Positions 1 through 11,150 are shown, numbered from the stretch's first letter. The stretch is DNA of 64,000 bases from Bursaphelenchus xylophilus (GCA_904066235.2 CAJFCV020000004.1:5580001-5644000), one strand, 5' to 3'. Notes: generated by a model not told the origin, from the letters alone. Numbers and translations: made by a program.

Positions 1-402
1 CCTGAAACAGCATAACTATACATACATTTCCCTCTTTTTGATCGAGACGTCAGTGGGTCTTTAAATGTATCTTTTAATCAAAACCCGCTTCGCATAATCA
101 AAATGACAACAGTTGCCTAAGGCGATTAATCTAAAATTTCGGGACTTTTATCCAAACATTTACGCTTCGTGTGATTAAAGTAATTGAAAGAGTGACTGAG
201 ATGAATTACCCAGATCATTCAATTCCGTGTTGGCCTGACCCTCACCCCTTTCCCTTCCCCTACCTGACCCGACTGACATTCGACGCTAATGAGAAGAGCC
301 CAGAACCGGGCCTCGAGAGCGGAACACATTAACTTCTGCATACTACTACTGTCCTGTTCCTTCATTTCCTGCTGCCGCATATCCTCAGAACCGAGGACTT
401 AG

Positions 403-2311
403 CGGCCAACGGAATTAAAACAGCTGTTGGGGTTGGTTTACAACATCCGAGGTCGGGTACCCAGTGCTGATTGCATTTATGAGCCAGGGGAAATGTTCCC
501 ACCCGCATATACGTTGACCGTCTTGGTCCTCACACTGTTACAATTCTCATTCGACAAGAATTTCAGAAACGTATGTGAGAAAGAAGGACTCGGCCAGGTG
601 GGTAACATAATATCTTAATCTTATGGGTTTCCAGACAAATGCGACCTCGGCCTGTCAGAATAATCGGGATAGGAAGGAAATACGGCAGCTAAATGATAAT
701 GAACTGACCTACTTCATCAATATTTATAATGAAAACCTTTTGAATAACAACACTCAACAATGGGGCGATGAAATCAGCGAGTTGGGAGTTGTACAAATGT
801 AAGTTATACACGTCTTTTTACAAAAAAAAAACATTTTTAAGATTCGACGAATTACTGGAGAAAAAACTAAAAACTCCTTATTGGGATTACCGGATAGACC
901 TAAATCTCTCAGATCCTTCATCAGGAGCCATCTGGGATGATCCCCGATTCTCCAAAGTCTCCGAGGCTGTAGACGCTCAATGGCTTGCCGAATTTATAAA
1001 CAACGATATACAAGAGGACTCAAATGATTTCTTCGACGACCCTAATATTGATCTATGGAAAAGAAGAGCAGAAGCATTAAATGCCATGAGAAAGGTAAAA
1101 GGAAACGATGTCTTCTGGCATCTCTTAATTCTGGTATCTATTGAAACGGGGATTGATCAGCAACGGATAATCATCAATAAGACAAACTGTGCGGAGTATC
1201 ACACGCTTTACTGGAACGGAACACATTGCACGTCGTACCTTCGAGATGGAGCTCACTGTCTTTCGAACAGCGAGTGTGTTACCAAACAATGTAACAGACA
1301 AGTATGTGGAGTTAAAAAACTTATAACAACTACCACATCAACCACACCATCGCCAACTCCGCAGTCCTTTACTACTTCATACAAAATACCCCCAATCGTT
1401 TATCCAACCCAGTCCAATCTAGCAGAAAATGCGACTAATCTAGCCGAAATCAGTCACAAGAATTTTCCATGGATGACGACAGAATTCTTGGCCAAGGAGT
1501 TAGAACCCCCACCCAAATTTACCCTATCAAAAAGCCAGAAATCAGAAAAGAAAAAGAAATCCAAGAAAAGGAAACATAAGAAAGGAAGGACTACTGTGGC
1601 TACAACGGAGCCTACTTTCTATGATCAGATACCTCCAACAACTCTGGAGACAGCCCCGACGTTACCTGGAACTTCGCCGCCTGAGGCACTAAACGAAACC
1701 AACACTCCAATTGAACCTGAGAGATATGAAGCAGATACTCTTGATGCGCTCCTAGTCTACATGCCCAAGGCAAAAGAACCTGCAGGCATGATCCCCTGGA
1801 CCAATCGGATGCCCTTTCGAATGGCTTATTTTTCATTTACGATCATCGAAGGAGGTCTGGGGAAGAATCGGAAACTTAAAGAAAAGGGAGCCAGGAGATC
1901 CAAAGGGGCTAGAATTTATGTTAAAGGATTAGATATGCCCTCAGGGTATAAGCAAGTAACACAGGTAGGTCGTCTTGGATTATAACAATTCTATAATCTC
2001 AGGGAAAACAGCTTCGGAATGGAATTGGAGCGTTGGCAAGAACTCTCCATCCAGATAATAATGGACCTTTCGTCGAGTTCAAAATGAGAGTCGAGAACAG
2101 ATATGGGATCGCTTGCAAACAGATGTGTCTGGATTCCCATCAAAGATACAGAAGATGTGCAAGGAAAACGATCAGACTGAGTCCTTACAAACGGTTCGGA
2201 GATCCAATTCCCTATTATGACAGTGAGCATCGATCAGTGGAGGGTCAATTCACAGGTAAAGGCTATTACAAGAAGCGGAAACTAACACACATACTGTTTA
2301 AATGTGAATAA
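403..2311 (+). CDS. Tyrosinase-like protein, probably without a copper centre
   Basis: Four coding blocks are visible: about 403-600, 638-798, 842-1968 and 2004-2311, joined by introns of about 35-43 nt. The segment TPYWDYRIDLNLSDP followed by WDDPRF is the hallmark that follows the CuA site in tyrosinases and hemocyanins, and RKEIRQLNDNEL is the usual conserved helix before it. After the domain come a Cys-rich stretch (residues encoded near 1187-1310), a long Thr/Pro and Lys-rich linker (1320-1730) and a basic C-terminus ending FKCE. The about 70 residues before PYWDY contain no histidine, and the CuB region keeps only an isolated FWH, so the type-3 copper ligands seem absent. Oxidase activity is therefore doubtful; cuticle or matrix roles are a guess. 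The N-terminus is unresolved: an ATG at 289 opens a signal-like frame (residues ...INFCILLLSCSFIS) but meets TAG at 400 in the same frame. Confidence 0.7.
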
Positions 2312-2312
2312 A
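2307..2312 (+). terminator. Poly(A) signal overlapping the tyrosinase-like stop codon
   Basis: AATAAA overlaps the TAA stop at 2309-2311, implying a 3' UTR of only a few tens of bases. It lies about 30 nt from the last visible splice donor of the opposite-strand phospholipase gene. Confidence 0.5.
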
Positions 2313-2342
2313 AAGTATTCTATTGATTCCTTGATTGCTTAC

Positions 2343-3682
2343 CTCCTCAAAGTAGCCTGGAGCGGCGGCCGATGCCTGGATGGCTTGCCAAAGTTTGTGT
2401 TGGGTGGCGCCTCTGAAATGGCTGTCCCTGCCTGCAGGGTGTTCGTAATTTCTGAACACAAATGGCTGTAATTGAGCGGCATTCACAATACATGAAACCA
2501 CAGCGATCTTGACGGCGTCTTGATGCTGAGCCGTGTCCAAAACTTGTTCTTGTCCTAAAGTCTTTTGCAGGATCTCAACCCATTTCTTCGTATTATAGTA
2601 GGAATGGGACATCAGAAGACCGCTGACTCCCGAAATCTTCCCTTGATTAAAGAGTTCGGTCGAAATATCCTTATAGATATCCTTGGCTGACTGGACATGC
2701 ATTCTTTTGGCTCCAAGGAGAACGGAAATAATAGCTCCGGTACTGACTCCACAGATCAAATCAAAATGATTGCATATCTAAAACAACGAATCATGTTTCA
2801 AGTATAAGTTCGAGAGAAACATGGACGGGGCTTACTTTTGATCCCAGGTCCTTCTCTAGTTCAGCCAGAACTTCAAGGCCCATCATTCCCCGAGTCCCTC
2901 CTCCATCAATTGAGAGGATTCTGATACCGGATCCCTTCAGTGGCTTCACGTAACCCAGTAAAGCTAGGCATCTTCGAGTAAGTCCTTTGAGCGATTCATC
3001 TGTCGAAATTTTTTCTTGTTTCAACAAGTGTGCAATTAATTCTGGAAACTGAAAACGGATGGGTGATATTAATACATGACTTTTACACATACTCTCTGGA
3101 CTGCAACTAATCGGCTGGCCGGGAATTCGATAAGATGTTTAATAAATTCATCAGTGTGCTGAGATCTTTCCTCTTCGGAATTTGATAGCAATAACGACTG
3201 GGCAAGATTCTGAGTCCTCCCGACAACCTCAGTTCGGCTAACTTTCTTTACAATTATCTTGGTCTTTCTGAAAAAAAATGATACCCAACTTGATGATCAA
3301 CTTACTTTTCTTTTACTGGCGGTGGAGTAACATGATGCTCGCCATTCTCAACTTTGTGTTGTGCAGGATTCCATAATGAGCTTACAACGCCAGAAAGGTA
3401 TCCAAAATATGTAGGCTGGGTGGTCTCAAGGGTTACTGTATTCTTCAGAGAGGTGTCAGATTCTTCGGTTAACTTCTGAATCGGATTCTGAGAAGTTTCT
3501 AAAAAATAAAACGAAATAAGCACTTCAGAAATGTAATAAACCACAAAAAGATACTTGCCGGCACTTCTTTCATCGCCAGAAACAATTCCTTTATTCGAAT
3601 TCACCACGCTCGCACTGGGCTCAGGCTGACCTCGCCCTTTGGTGAAGATTCCAAACCTCGAGAAACGAGTAATCATACTCAT
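2343..3682 (-). CDS. Calcium-independent phospholipase A2 gamma-like patatin (PNPLA8 family), 3' exons not found
   Basis: Patatin-family serine lipase, most like PNPLA8/iPLA2-gamma, which hydrolyses membrane phospholipids in mitochondria and peroxisomes. The glycine-rich oxyanion motif DGGGTRG and the nucleophile elbow GVSTG are both intact and in the PNPLA8 context (IRILSIDGGGTRG, FDLICGVSTGA, FVFRNYEHPAG, QASAAAPGYF). Exons read about 3682-3302, 3267-3109, 3050-2836 and 2777-2343. The first exon has a possible extra GC-AG intron (donor GGCAAGT near 3557). The start MSMITRFSRFG is basic and acid-free, fitting a mitochondrial presequence. After GYFEE comes a good donor (GAG|GTAAGC at 2342); reading through gives a stop at 2298. 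The catalytic Asp (DGG/DGA) and everything after it are not found between here and position 1, where the plus strand holds the tyrosinase-like gene. Confidence 0.85.
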
Positions 3683-4290
3683 TTCTTCCTCACAACCATC
3701 CAATTAAGTCTGAAACCTTTGGTTTTATATATAACCCGTGGAACTTTAGATCGCGTGAGATCCAAAAGAACAGCTGTTCGCGAACAAAGAACGTTTAATG
3801 TGACATCAACAATATAGGTCATCGAAAGGTACAAGCTTTTAAAAACGGGAATCAGATTCCACAATTATCGACCATTTATATTAACTATGAACTGAAAAAC
3901 ACATTAAAACAGTCGAGCATCCCACTAAAGAAGCGGTCAGTGATCTATAAAATGGGCTTCAATCAACAAACCTTCCCCTTCTCTCTAATCATGGAGAGCG
4001 CCCGGGGAAGTGAGCTGGGGAGAATTCACTCGGGGAGGTTCGTTTCGGGTTCTCCCAGACATTTGTTGTCGAAATTCCCCCTGAAACCACGTGTTTCTTT
4101 ATGAAAGTATGGAATCACAAACAACCCCACGTGGTCTCTCACAAGACAATTTTATCACTAGAAAAAAATAATTTCCTGGTCTTAAACCTTTGACTTAAAA
4201 CATACTACTATTATTCATGGCTTTTATGAAAACAACAACAAATAAACAATAAATTCAACAATTTTTCTTGAGATTGAATCTTACAAAGTA

Positions 4291-4698
4291 TTACGGCTTA
4301 GATTTCACCGATTCTAATTCGGACTGCTCATCCAAAGGTGAAGGAAGATGTTTGGAGATTAAACCGAGTATCTCTTCGACCTGTTCATCTGACAATCGCT
4401 CCTCACACTCTTCAATCAATATTCCGAGATCGACGACCCCTGCAGGACGATGATTCACAATTTGTAACAGTTCTGCACCGGTGAGTTTATAAGCTTCCAA
4501 AGCCCTGATCAGCTCTTTAACATTATCTGAGGTCTGAGAAATGGCCGGTGTCGCTTTCAAATACTTTATCGTTTCATATAAAATGGTTTGATGCTGTCGT
4601 AGAGATCGCTCTTTATTGTGCTTCTCTTTAGCTTCTTTCAACAAACAAAACGCCTCAGCATTTGAGATTAATGTGCATCTAGGTTCTTTCACTTCCAT
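4291..4698 (-). CDS. CRCP: DNA-directed RNA polymerase III subunit RPC9 (CRCP, Rpb4-like)
   Basis: A single-exon 135-residue protein with the Rpb4/RPC9 HRDC-like fold. It opens MEVK as human CRCP does and keeps the family landmarks LSNAEAF-type start, YETIKYL (about residue 40), ELLQIVNHRP (about 78-87) and ECEERLSDEQVEEIL (about 96-111). RPC9 pairs with RPC8 to form the stalk of RNA polymerase III, which makes tRNA, 5S rRNA and other small RNAs in the nucleus; the length is normal for the family. The acidic C-terminal tail seen in vertebrates is short here. The gene lies head-to-tail with the phospholipase gene (also minus) with about 600 bp between. No intron is needed. Confidence 0.92.
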   Translation of the reverse strand: MEVKEPRCTLISNAEAFCLLKEAKEKHNKERSLRQHQTILYETIKYLKATPAISQTSDNVKELIRALEAYKLTGAELLQIVNHRPAGVVDLGILIEECEERLSDEQVEEILGLISKHLPSPLDEQSELESVKSKP

Positions 4699-4759
4699 TT
4701 TGATAAAACTAAAGTAATGTGTTACAAATAAAGTGTAACTTACTGTCTAGATAAAAGAA

Positions 4760-5554
4760 ATACCAGCCAACCAGACACCAACCTTCACAAGTTTTTCCTC
4801 TATTTTAGCGCCTCCACTAAAAAAATTTTTTAGAAAATATTTATACGTCAAATATTGATTAAAAAAGCGGAATGTCAAACAGACCATCATACATCAATCC
4901 AGCGATCGTTGGAGCGATTAAGGTCAACCATTTGTGGAAGAACTTTTACTTTTTTCTAAATTGTTCGCTGTTATACTATTAATGTGGACAAAAGGGCAGC
5001 GATAGGCGGAAAGAACGCGTTATATTCTACAACTCGCGAAAATTTCATCCAATTCTAGCGAGGAGTTAAGTGTTATGTAGATTTGTATGGTTTTCCGCAC
5101 TTTTGCAGTTTGATTAACTTATGTTTGTTCTAAAACTTGTTTTTAGGTACGGCTAATATTTCAAATTTTATTTGGAAACGTATGTAGCCGATTATGACCC
5201 AAGGCCGATTATGGCAAAGTCACAAAAAGTCGTCCTTTCAACAGAAAATTGCTAGCCAAGCACCGGGGCTGATGGATAACTGGTCCAAATGGCTAGGCAA
5301 GCAATGATGACTGTTACTTTTTTCTTAATAGTAGTGTAAAAAAATAATTTTTGAATTGTTTTCTGAAAATCCTTGAGTTAGAGGCTTTCGAAGGTGCCGA
5401 TTTCGAAAATCGTGTTCATTTTTTCTTTATGGTACAGTAGTACCTGATACAATGTAGTACGAGGTGAAAATATGGAATTTTGGCGTTTTCTCGGCTTGCG
5501 AAGCTAACAATTTTTCTGGTTCCACCACAAAAACACCTTTTGCCGAAAATGTGG
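4760..5554. other. Non-coding stretch upstream of RPC9
   Basis: AT-rich sequence with no open frame of note. The part next to 4700 probably holds the RPC9 promoter; the rest leads into the large inverted repeat. I see no RNA gene. Confidence 0.5.
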
Positions 5555-7065
5555 CATTGCACAGCATTCCGAATTATTTTTGCCGCCGACCGGCGTCCGA
5601 AAAAATGAAAAAATGAGATACGCGTCTTACATTTTTGCCAATATCTCGCTAGCCTCGAAGTGTAGCGGGAATCTGAAAATTGTGTTTCAAAGCTGACACA
5701 TTTGTCCTTCAGAATATACTAATTTTGTAATGATACTTATTATGTACGGCAAGGAAACCGTTGCCGAAAAATGGCAAATTTCAACATTCAATGCCAGAAA
5801 AATGTACTTTCGAAGTGCCAGATCGCAAAATTATGGGCCTCATTGTGTACAGCATCTTGAATACTATAAGATGTAACAATTTCAGGCATTTTCTGGCCCG
5901 ATTCGGAGAGTTATAGCCGAAAAACTGCAATTTTGGCCTTCTTATTGAGCTATCTGCACTTTAAAAGTACATACAAAAAATCCCTCTTAAATTATTGTTG
6001 CCCAGGTTGTGATGGACCATCGCGCAAAATCTCAACCTTCCACGACCTCTACGGAAAAAGTTATAACGGCTACAATATGGGACCCTCGTATGTCCAATAT
6101 TTAGTAAAAGGGTCTATATTTTTCTCCCAGAATTAAAAATATTTTTCCCCAGAAAAGAGCATTATAGAAAAACTCCTATTTTCTCCCAGAAAAAATATAT
6201 TTTCTCCCAGAAAGAAAATATTTTTTAGTAAAATACGGTGAACTATGGTGCAATATGGTGTTATATGATGGAATTTCTATTGCTGCTGTCGCGTTGGTTG
6301 GGGTAAAAAAATTTTATCGTAATTACACGGTCAACTACATAAAAAAATTCCCCAGCTATGTCCCCAACTTTTCACTGTTTTCCCTTTAGTATAGCGAAAA
6401 CTTGAAATCGTGTCCTTCGTGCGGAAAAATCTGAGAGACAGTGTTCAGGTTTCGAGTAAGTTTACGTAGGCCATATAGAACTATTTTTTACCATGGTGTA
6501 CTGTATTTTACAAAGTATTGGGCATACAAGACTCACACATTGTAACGGTTATAACGTTTTCCGGAGGAGTCTTGGAAAGCTGAGATTTTGCGCAATGGTC
6601 CATCACAACCTGGGCAACAATAATTTAAGAGGGATTTTTTGTATGTACTTTTAAAGTGCAGATAGCACAATAAGAAAGCCAAAATTGCAGTTTTTCGGCT
6701 ATAACTCTGCGAATCGGGCCAGAAAATGCCTGAAATTGTTATGTCTTATAGTATTCAAGATGCTGTACACAATGAGGCCCATAATTTTGTGATCTGGCAC
6801 TTTGAAAGTACATTTTTCTGGCATTGAATGTTGAAATTTGCCATTTTTCAGCAACGGTTTCCTTGCCGTACATAATAAGTATTATTACAAAATTAATATA
6901 TTCTGAAGGACAAATGTGTCAGCTTTGAAACACAATTTTCAGATTCACGCTACACTTCGAGGCTAGCGAGATATTGGCAAACATGTAAGAGGCGTATCTC
7001 ATTTTTTCATTTTTTCGGACGCCGGTCGGCGGCAAAAATAATTCGGAATGCTGTGCATTGTGCAT
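5555..7065. repeat. Large imperfect inverted repeat (arms about 550 bp, spacer about 400 bp)
   Basis: The left arm (about 5555-6108) and right arm (about 6510-7065) are reverse complements with scattered substitutions and small indels. Examples: GGCATTGCACAGCATTCCGA at 5563 answers TCGGAATGCTGTGCATTGTG near 7044; CCGCCGACCGGCGTCCG near 5584 answers CGGACGCCGGTCGGCGG near 7017; the GATGGACCATCGCGCAAAAT block at 6011 answers the block near 6590. No transposase frame is present, so this is a foldback or MITE-like element, or a local inverted duplication. RNA across it would form a long duplex. Confidence 0.9.
6115..6235. repeat. Short repeats in the loop of the large inverted repeat
   Basis: Four degenerate copies of a TTTTCTCCCAGAA-like word separated by A/T-rich sequence; they lie only in the spacer and not in the arms. 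Confidence 0.6.
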
Positions 7066-7616
7066 TTTTTATATAATTTTCGTTTTTTTGTTTTGACCGC
7101 ATGCATAAAGTGATGTGTAACATCGTAAATAACGTCATATTTGACAACAAAGCGCCCAAACTCCGAAAAAACGTGTGATCACCCCTGTCCAACGCATTTC
7201 CTGACCCGTTTAGACGTTTCGTCCAAACACTTTCGATTGACCAGAACATTTTAGATATCAAAATTCTTTTGGAAAAATTTTTGGAGGACAAAATTAGCCT
7301 TAAAAAATCAGGAAAAAATTATAACATTCTACGTTCTGACCAGAAAGCAACGTTTTGTCCCGGCTGGCCAAGAAAAAGAACAGTCAAAGATTTTCTCCAA
7401 AAACCACGACGGGCCTGTTTTCTTCGGGTATATACCGCTGACGTGCGCGTAAAAAGTAGCCGGTGGGACGCGTTTGCGTTTTTCTCCTATTTGAAAGATG
7501 GTAATAATCGTCTCACGAGGGCTGTTTTTCCCGTGTTATCACTCGCTTCTTGAGTTTCGTAGTTTTAGTTCTTCTTTTGGGAAAATTGTCAATTATTATA
7601 ACATTATTTTTAGGTA
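7066..7616. other. Non-coding, probable promoter of the HAD phosphatase
   Basis: No supported gene. It ends in a TTATTTTTAG acceptor at 7611-7613, three bases before the phosphatase ATG, consistent with spliced-leader addition. Confidence 0.45.
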
Positions 7617-8324
7617 ATGGTGAAGATCACTCACGTCATTTTTGACTTCGATGGCGTGCTAATTGACAGTGAGACTCAGTATTCGACCGCTAATCAGAAT
7701 GTCTTGAATACGTGGGGCAAGGAATTCACTTTGGACAAAAAATTGGCCATGATGGGGACAAAGAAAAGTGAGGCTATGAGGACCCTGATCAGAATGTCTG
7801 ATCTCGAAGGAAAGGTCACACCCGAAGAATACGAGAAGATCTATGATGTCCAATTGGATAAACTTTTGGCTGAGCCGCCAGAATTGCCAGGAGCTGATCA
7901 TTTGATTAACCATCTTTTCAAGAATAAAATTCCCATGGCCATCTGCACGGGCTCAGATGAATGGGAATTCGATCTCAAGACCAAGAAGCTCTACAAGAAA
8001 TGGTTGGAAAAGATCCCTCTGAGAGTATTATCCGGGTCCGATCCCGAAGTGAAGCATGGGAAGCCGGCGCCGGATCCATATTTGGTTACCCTTCAAAGAA
8101 TGGCACCTGAGGTGGACCCAGCCAATGTTTTGGTTTTCGAGGATTCCATCAATGGTGTCAAATCTGCATTGGCGGCTGGAATGAACTGTGTGATGATCCC
8201 TCAATGGCAGTTCGTGAATGAGACGGGCAAAAAGGAAATCGAGTCGTTGAAACCAAGATTAGCTGAGCTTCTCGATTCCTTGGAACAATTCAAACCGGAA
8301 CGTTATGGACTACCTCCCTTCTAA
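7617..8324 (+). CDS. HAD-superfamily phosphatase, pseudouridine-5'-phosphatase-like (HDHD1/PUDP family)
   Basis: A 235-residue intronless HAD phosphatase. Motif I is IFDFDGVLIDSE (residues 8-19), whose first Asp is the nucleophile and second the acid/base; motif II is AICTGS (about 109-114); the motif III lysine is in KHGKPAPDPY (about 145-154); motif IV is VFEDSINGV (about 173-181). The helical cap lies between motifs I and II, as in subclass I. PUDP enzymes dephosphorylate pseudouridine 5'-phosphate from RNA turnover; the beta-phosphoglucomutase/GS1 branch is close, so the substrate is an inference. The ATG follows a TTTTAG acceptor by three bases, which suggests trans-splicing. Confidence 0.88.
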   Translation: MVKITHVIFDFDGVLIDSETQYSTANQNVLNTWGKEFTLDKKLAMMGTKKSEAMRTLIRMSDLEGKVTPEEYEKIYDVQLDKLLAEPPELPGADHLINHLFKNKIPMAICTGSDEWEFDLKTKKLYKKWLEKIPLRVLSGSDPEVKHGKPAPDPYLVTLQRMAPEVDPANVLVFEDSINGVKSALAAGMNCVMIPQWQFVNETGKKEIESLKPRLAELLDSLEQFKPERYGLPPF

Positions 8325-8374
8325 GCTTCTTGTTTGTCTAGCATTTACTTTTGCAATATTTGCAACAATGGATG

Positions 8375-8380
8375 AATAAA
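8375..8380 (+). terminator. Candidate poly(A) signal of the HAD phosphatase
   Basis: AATAAA about 50 nt after the stop codon. The signal peptide peptidase gene ends on the opposite strand about 55 bp away, so the two are convergent. Confidence 0.55.
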
Positions 8381-8435
8381 TTAATTGATCCGTAATACAA
8401 AAAATATCGGAACTATGGTATAACATTATGTCAAC

Positions 8436-10048
8436 TTAATCGGATTTCTTCTCTTTCTTCTTTTGTGTCTTCTTGTTGGCCTCCTTCTGTTTGTTCTCTT
8501 CTGGATTAACAATGTGTTCTTCGGTGTAATTCCAAAGTTCGCCAAATTCTCCGCGGATGAGTGCCAGGAACAACGGGATGATAATGCAAGCAGGGACTAG
8601 GTAAAGAAGGGCGGGTTGGGCAGCCTAAATATAAAATACAATGAACAACAATCTTACCTTGAAACGATGCATTACAGCCATGGTGACAACCAACCCAATC
8701 ATATATCCAATTACAACAGCAATAAAGTAATATCGAGACTTTGATTTCTCGGTTTTCTTTTGGCCAACGTAGTGATCGAAACGGTACAAAAGAGCGACGA
8801 AAATGCCAGGGACAACAATATCTCCCAATCCGAGCATACTGTACTTGCTGGCATCATACCATCCAACCCTGAGGATGTCCTGAGGGAATTGTAGGAGAAT
8901 CGGTGCATCGATGGACTTCGCCACAGTGGTCATGACATCAGTTCCAAACACCCAGAAGATGTCATAAAAAAAGAGACCGACTAGGAGGAACAGACCAGCC
9001 TAAACGGAATAAACTCAATTACAGTAACTTTACCTTGAAACTAGCTAGATGTAAATTCTCGATACCATAGACAGAAAAAGCAATACCCAAAAGGTTGTTA
9101 GTGATCCAATGCCTCTGATAAAGATGGGAGATGCCAACGGCAGCAGTGAAAAACAGCGTAATCACATAATGGCAGTCGTATTCGATATGCAGAAGAGTAT
9201 CCTAAACTGAAAAAATATATTTAAGTGGATTACTCACAGTTTCGTCGTTGTTGGCATACAGAATATCACCCTCTTCCATTTCCTTTTTGCTCCTCTTTAT
9301 CGACCATAAATAAGTCGTATTCCTTTTTGGGCATCTGTCACCAATGGGTAACAATTCCAAGATGAAAGATATCACTGGTTTGAATAGAACGGCAAGAGCA
9401 GAACATCCCTCAAAACATAGGACCAGAAGAAGAAGGTATCCCAACCGGGTCTTGGTTATCTCCGGGATGTAAGGTTGAACATATTCGGTGGCATTATTTA
9501 TAAAGGCTTCAACTCGGGGATCACTCTTCTTGATTTTATCGGCGTATACCTTGATAACCTTAAATCGGTCGGAAGCAACTTCAGAAGTATTGTTTTTTCC
9601 AAAATAGTCCCTCACAGTCTCCAGATGAACAAGATATTCGTGTGGAACATAAGGCTCAGCTTTTTTAATCAACCCATCCGAGACGGTGTAAGGACCCCTA
9701 AAAATGAAAGTAATTAATAACTAAAAATAACGAACTTGAAGAGCACATAAAGGCCGAAGAGGACGAGACTAGCCGTGATCGGGAATCTAGTAGCTTCTTT
9801 CCATCCAATAGACGTCTCAATGTTTCGCTTCTTGGCAACATGAGTTTTTATCAGTCTGACTGATCGGATAGAACCCCAGACAACACAAACTAAAGCCATG
9901 GTGTAGAGAGAACATGATGACAACACCTAAACATTTTATTAATTTTTTTTACTCAAGCTAACAGAATAAAAACAAAATGTCTTACCTGTTCTTCAAATGT
10001 AAACACCACCTTTTCAGGTGCCGGGGTGGTTGTCGCAGTCTCCGCCAT
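8436..10048 (-). CDS. imp-2: Signal peptide peptidase (intramembrane aspartyl protease)
   Basis: Complete multi-pass aspartyl protease of the SPP/presenilin-like class, about 470 residues, which cleaves leftover signal peptides in the ER membrane. All three signature motifs are present: the YD motif in FFYDIFWVFGTDVMTT, the GLGD motif in SMLGLGDIVVPGIF, and the PAL motif in AAQPALLYLVP. Exons (descending) are about 10048-9986, 9927-9734, 9698-9240, 9200-9034, 8999-8656 and 8624-8436. The start MAETATTTPAPEK is chosen because it opens the first exon with a good donor (CAG|GTAAG). The Lys-rich tail ends KKEKKSD. Nematode IMP-2 is the closest match I know, so the symbol is by homology. Confidence 0.93.
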
Positions 10049-10330
10049 CCCAAGTTAGAGTTCTGGAAAAAAACATAATTTACCAATATCACACTATACG
10101 CGTTTGCAAAGAATTCAATAAATATAATGCGCAAGGACGAACGCGCACATTCATATATGGCCAAAAGGGTCTCGAGCTACACGCCCCGAACACGTCGCCT
10201 GAAAATGCACCCAGCATTTATTATTTTTCGTGGTTGGTGTCCCTGATCCCCTTGATGTTGGCATTATGTACTAAGCTTGGCATTGTGATATAGACGGACC
10301 GGCCGAGAACACAACAATTAATCCCAATTG

Positions 10331-10397
10331 AAAAGCGCTTTTTTAGCCAATCGTTGCAATTATTGATTGAAATTTTTGAACACTTCGTTACAAAAAG
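10331..10397 (+). repeat. Dispersed repeat, copy 1
   Basis: Shares the block around TTGCAATTATTGATT, the preceding AAGCG-TTTTTAG and the following ACACTT-GTTA with 47731-47795 in the same orientation. No coding potential. Confidence 0.6.
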
Positions 10398-10949
10398 ACG
10401 GTCCAACAAATATTATCGCCTCTCACTTTTGAGGACATCGGGTGATTGGATAAATAGTAAATAAGAAGGAGGGAATAGAACTCTATCCGCACCACCTAAA
10501 ATAATTTCTGCAGTTTTTACCGTTTGCAAGATATAGCCACCTTAAGTATTCAACAATTGCAATCTTTCCCGCGGTCTAACCGACTTATAATAACGAAAAA
10601 TCGCATGAAACTTGGAAGTCACCATTGACACATTCTTATCAAACAGCATGCAAAAAATCGCGGCACATTTACTAATCGGCTGAGGAGTTATACATCAATT
10701 TTTCCCCATAACAAAAGTCAGTTCCCGGCTTTTTGGCACTTTTTGGCATTCTGCAAATGGGAAAAATAAATATAAAAAATTCATGAAGATTTATATATTT
10801 TATCAATTATAGTGTCTTTATGTGTAAATTTAGACTTTGATGGCTCATACCCACGTCATTTGTCAACTTGCCGACGTCTGAGGGAACTTTCGGCTAGGAA
10901 ACGGGACTTGGAAGGCGATAAAATGGTTTTTATAAAAAAAAAATTTCTT

Positions 10950-11150
10950 TGCAAATTCTTTATTTTGCACAATGCCAAACTCCTTTCCATTTTCGTGGTG
11001 AGACAAAAGACTGCAAGCGAGATTAATTGTTGTGTAATCCTGGGTTTTCCACGTCGTTTTTTTCTGCTAATTATGGTTTGTCCCACCACGACTAAATTTA
11101 TCAGTGCCAAAAAGTTTTGGCGTTGTGCAAAAATCGGAAAATTCACTTTT
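10950..11150. repeat. Short imperfect inverted repeat
   Basis: TTTTGCACAATGCCAAA near 10965 and CGTGGTGAGACAAA near 10995 have reverse-complement partners GTTTGTCCCACCACG near 11087 and TTTGGCGTTGTGCAAAA near 11117. A small degenerate hairpin element is the simplest reading. Confidence 0.6.

Noticed and set aside
768..841. Continuous reading through 799-841 in the tyrosinase-like gene
   Set aside because: The segment has GTAAGT at one end and TTTTTAAG at the other, and removing it joins two conserved blocks that are otherwise in different frames.
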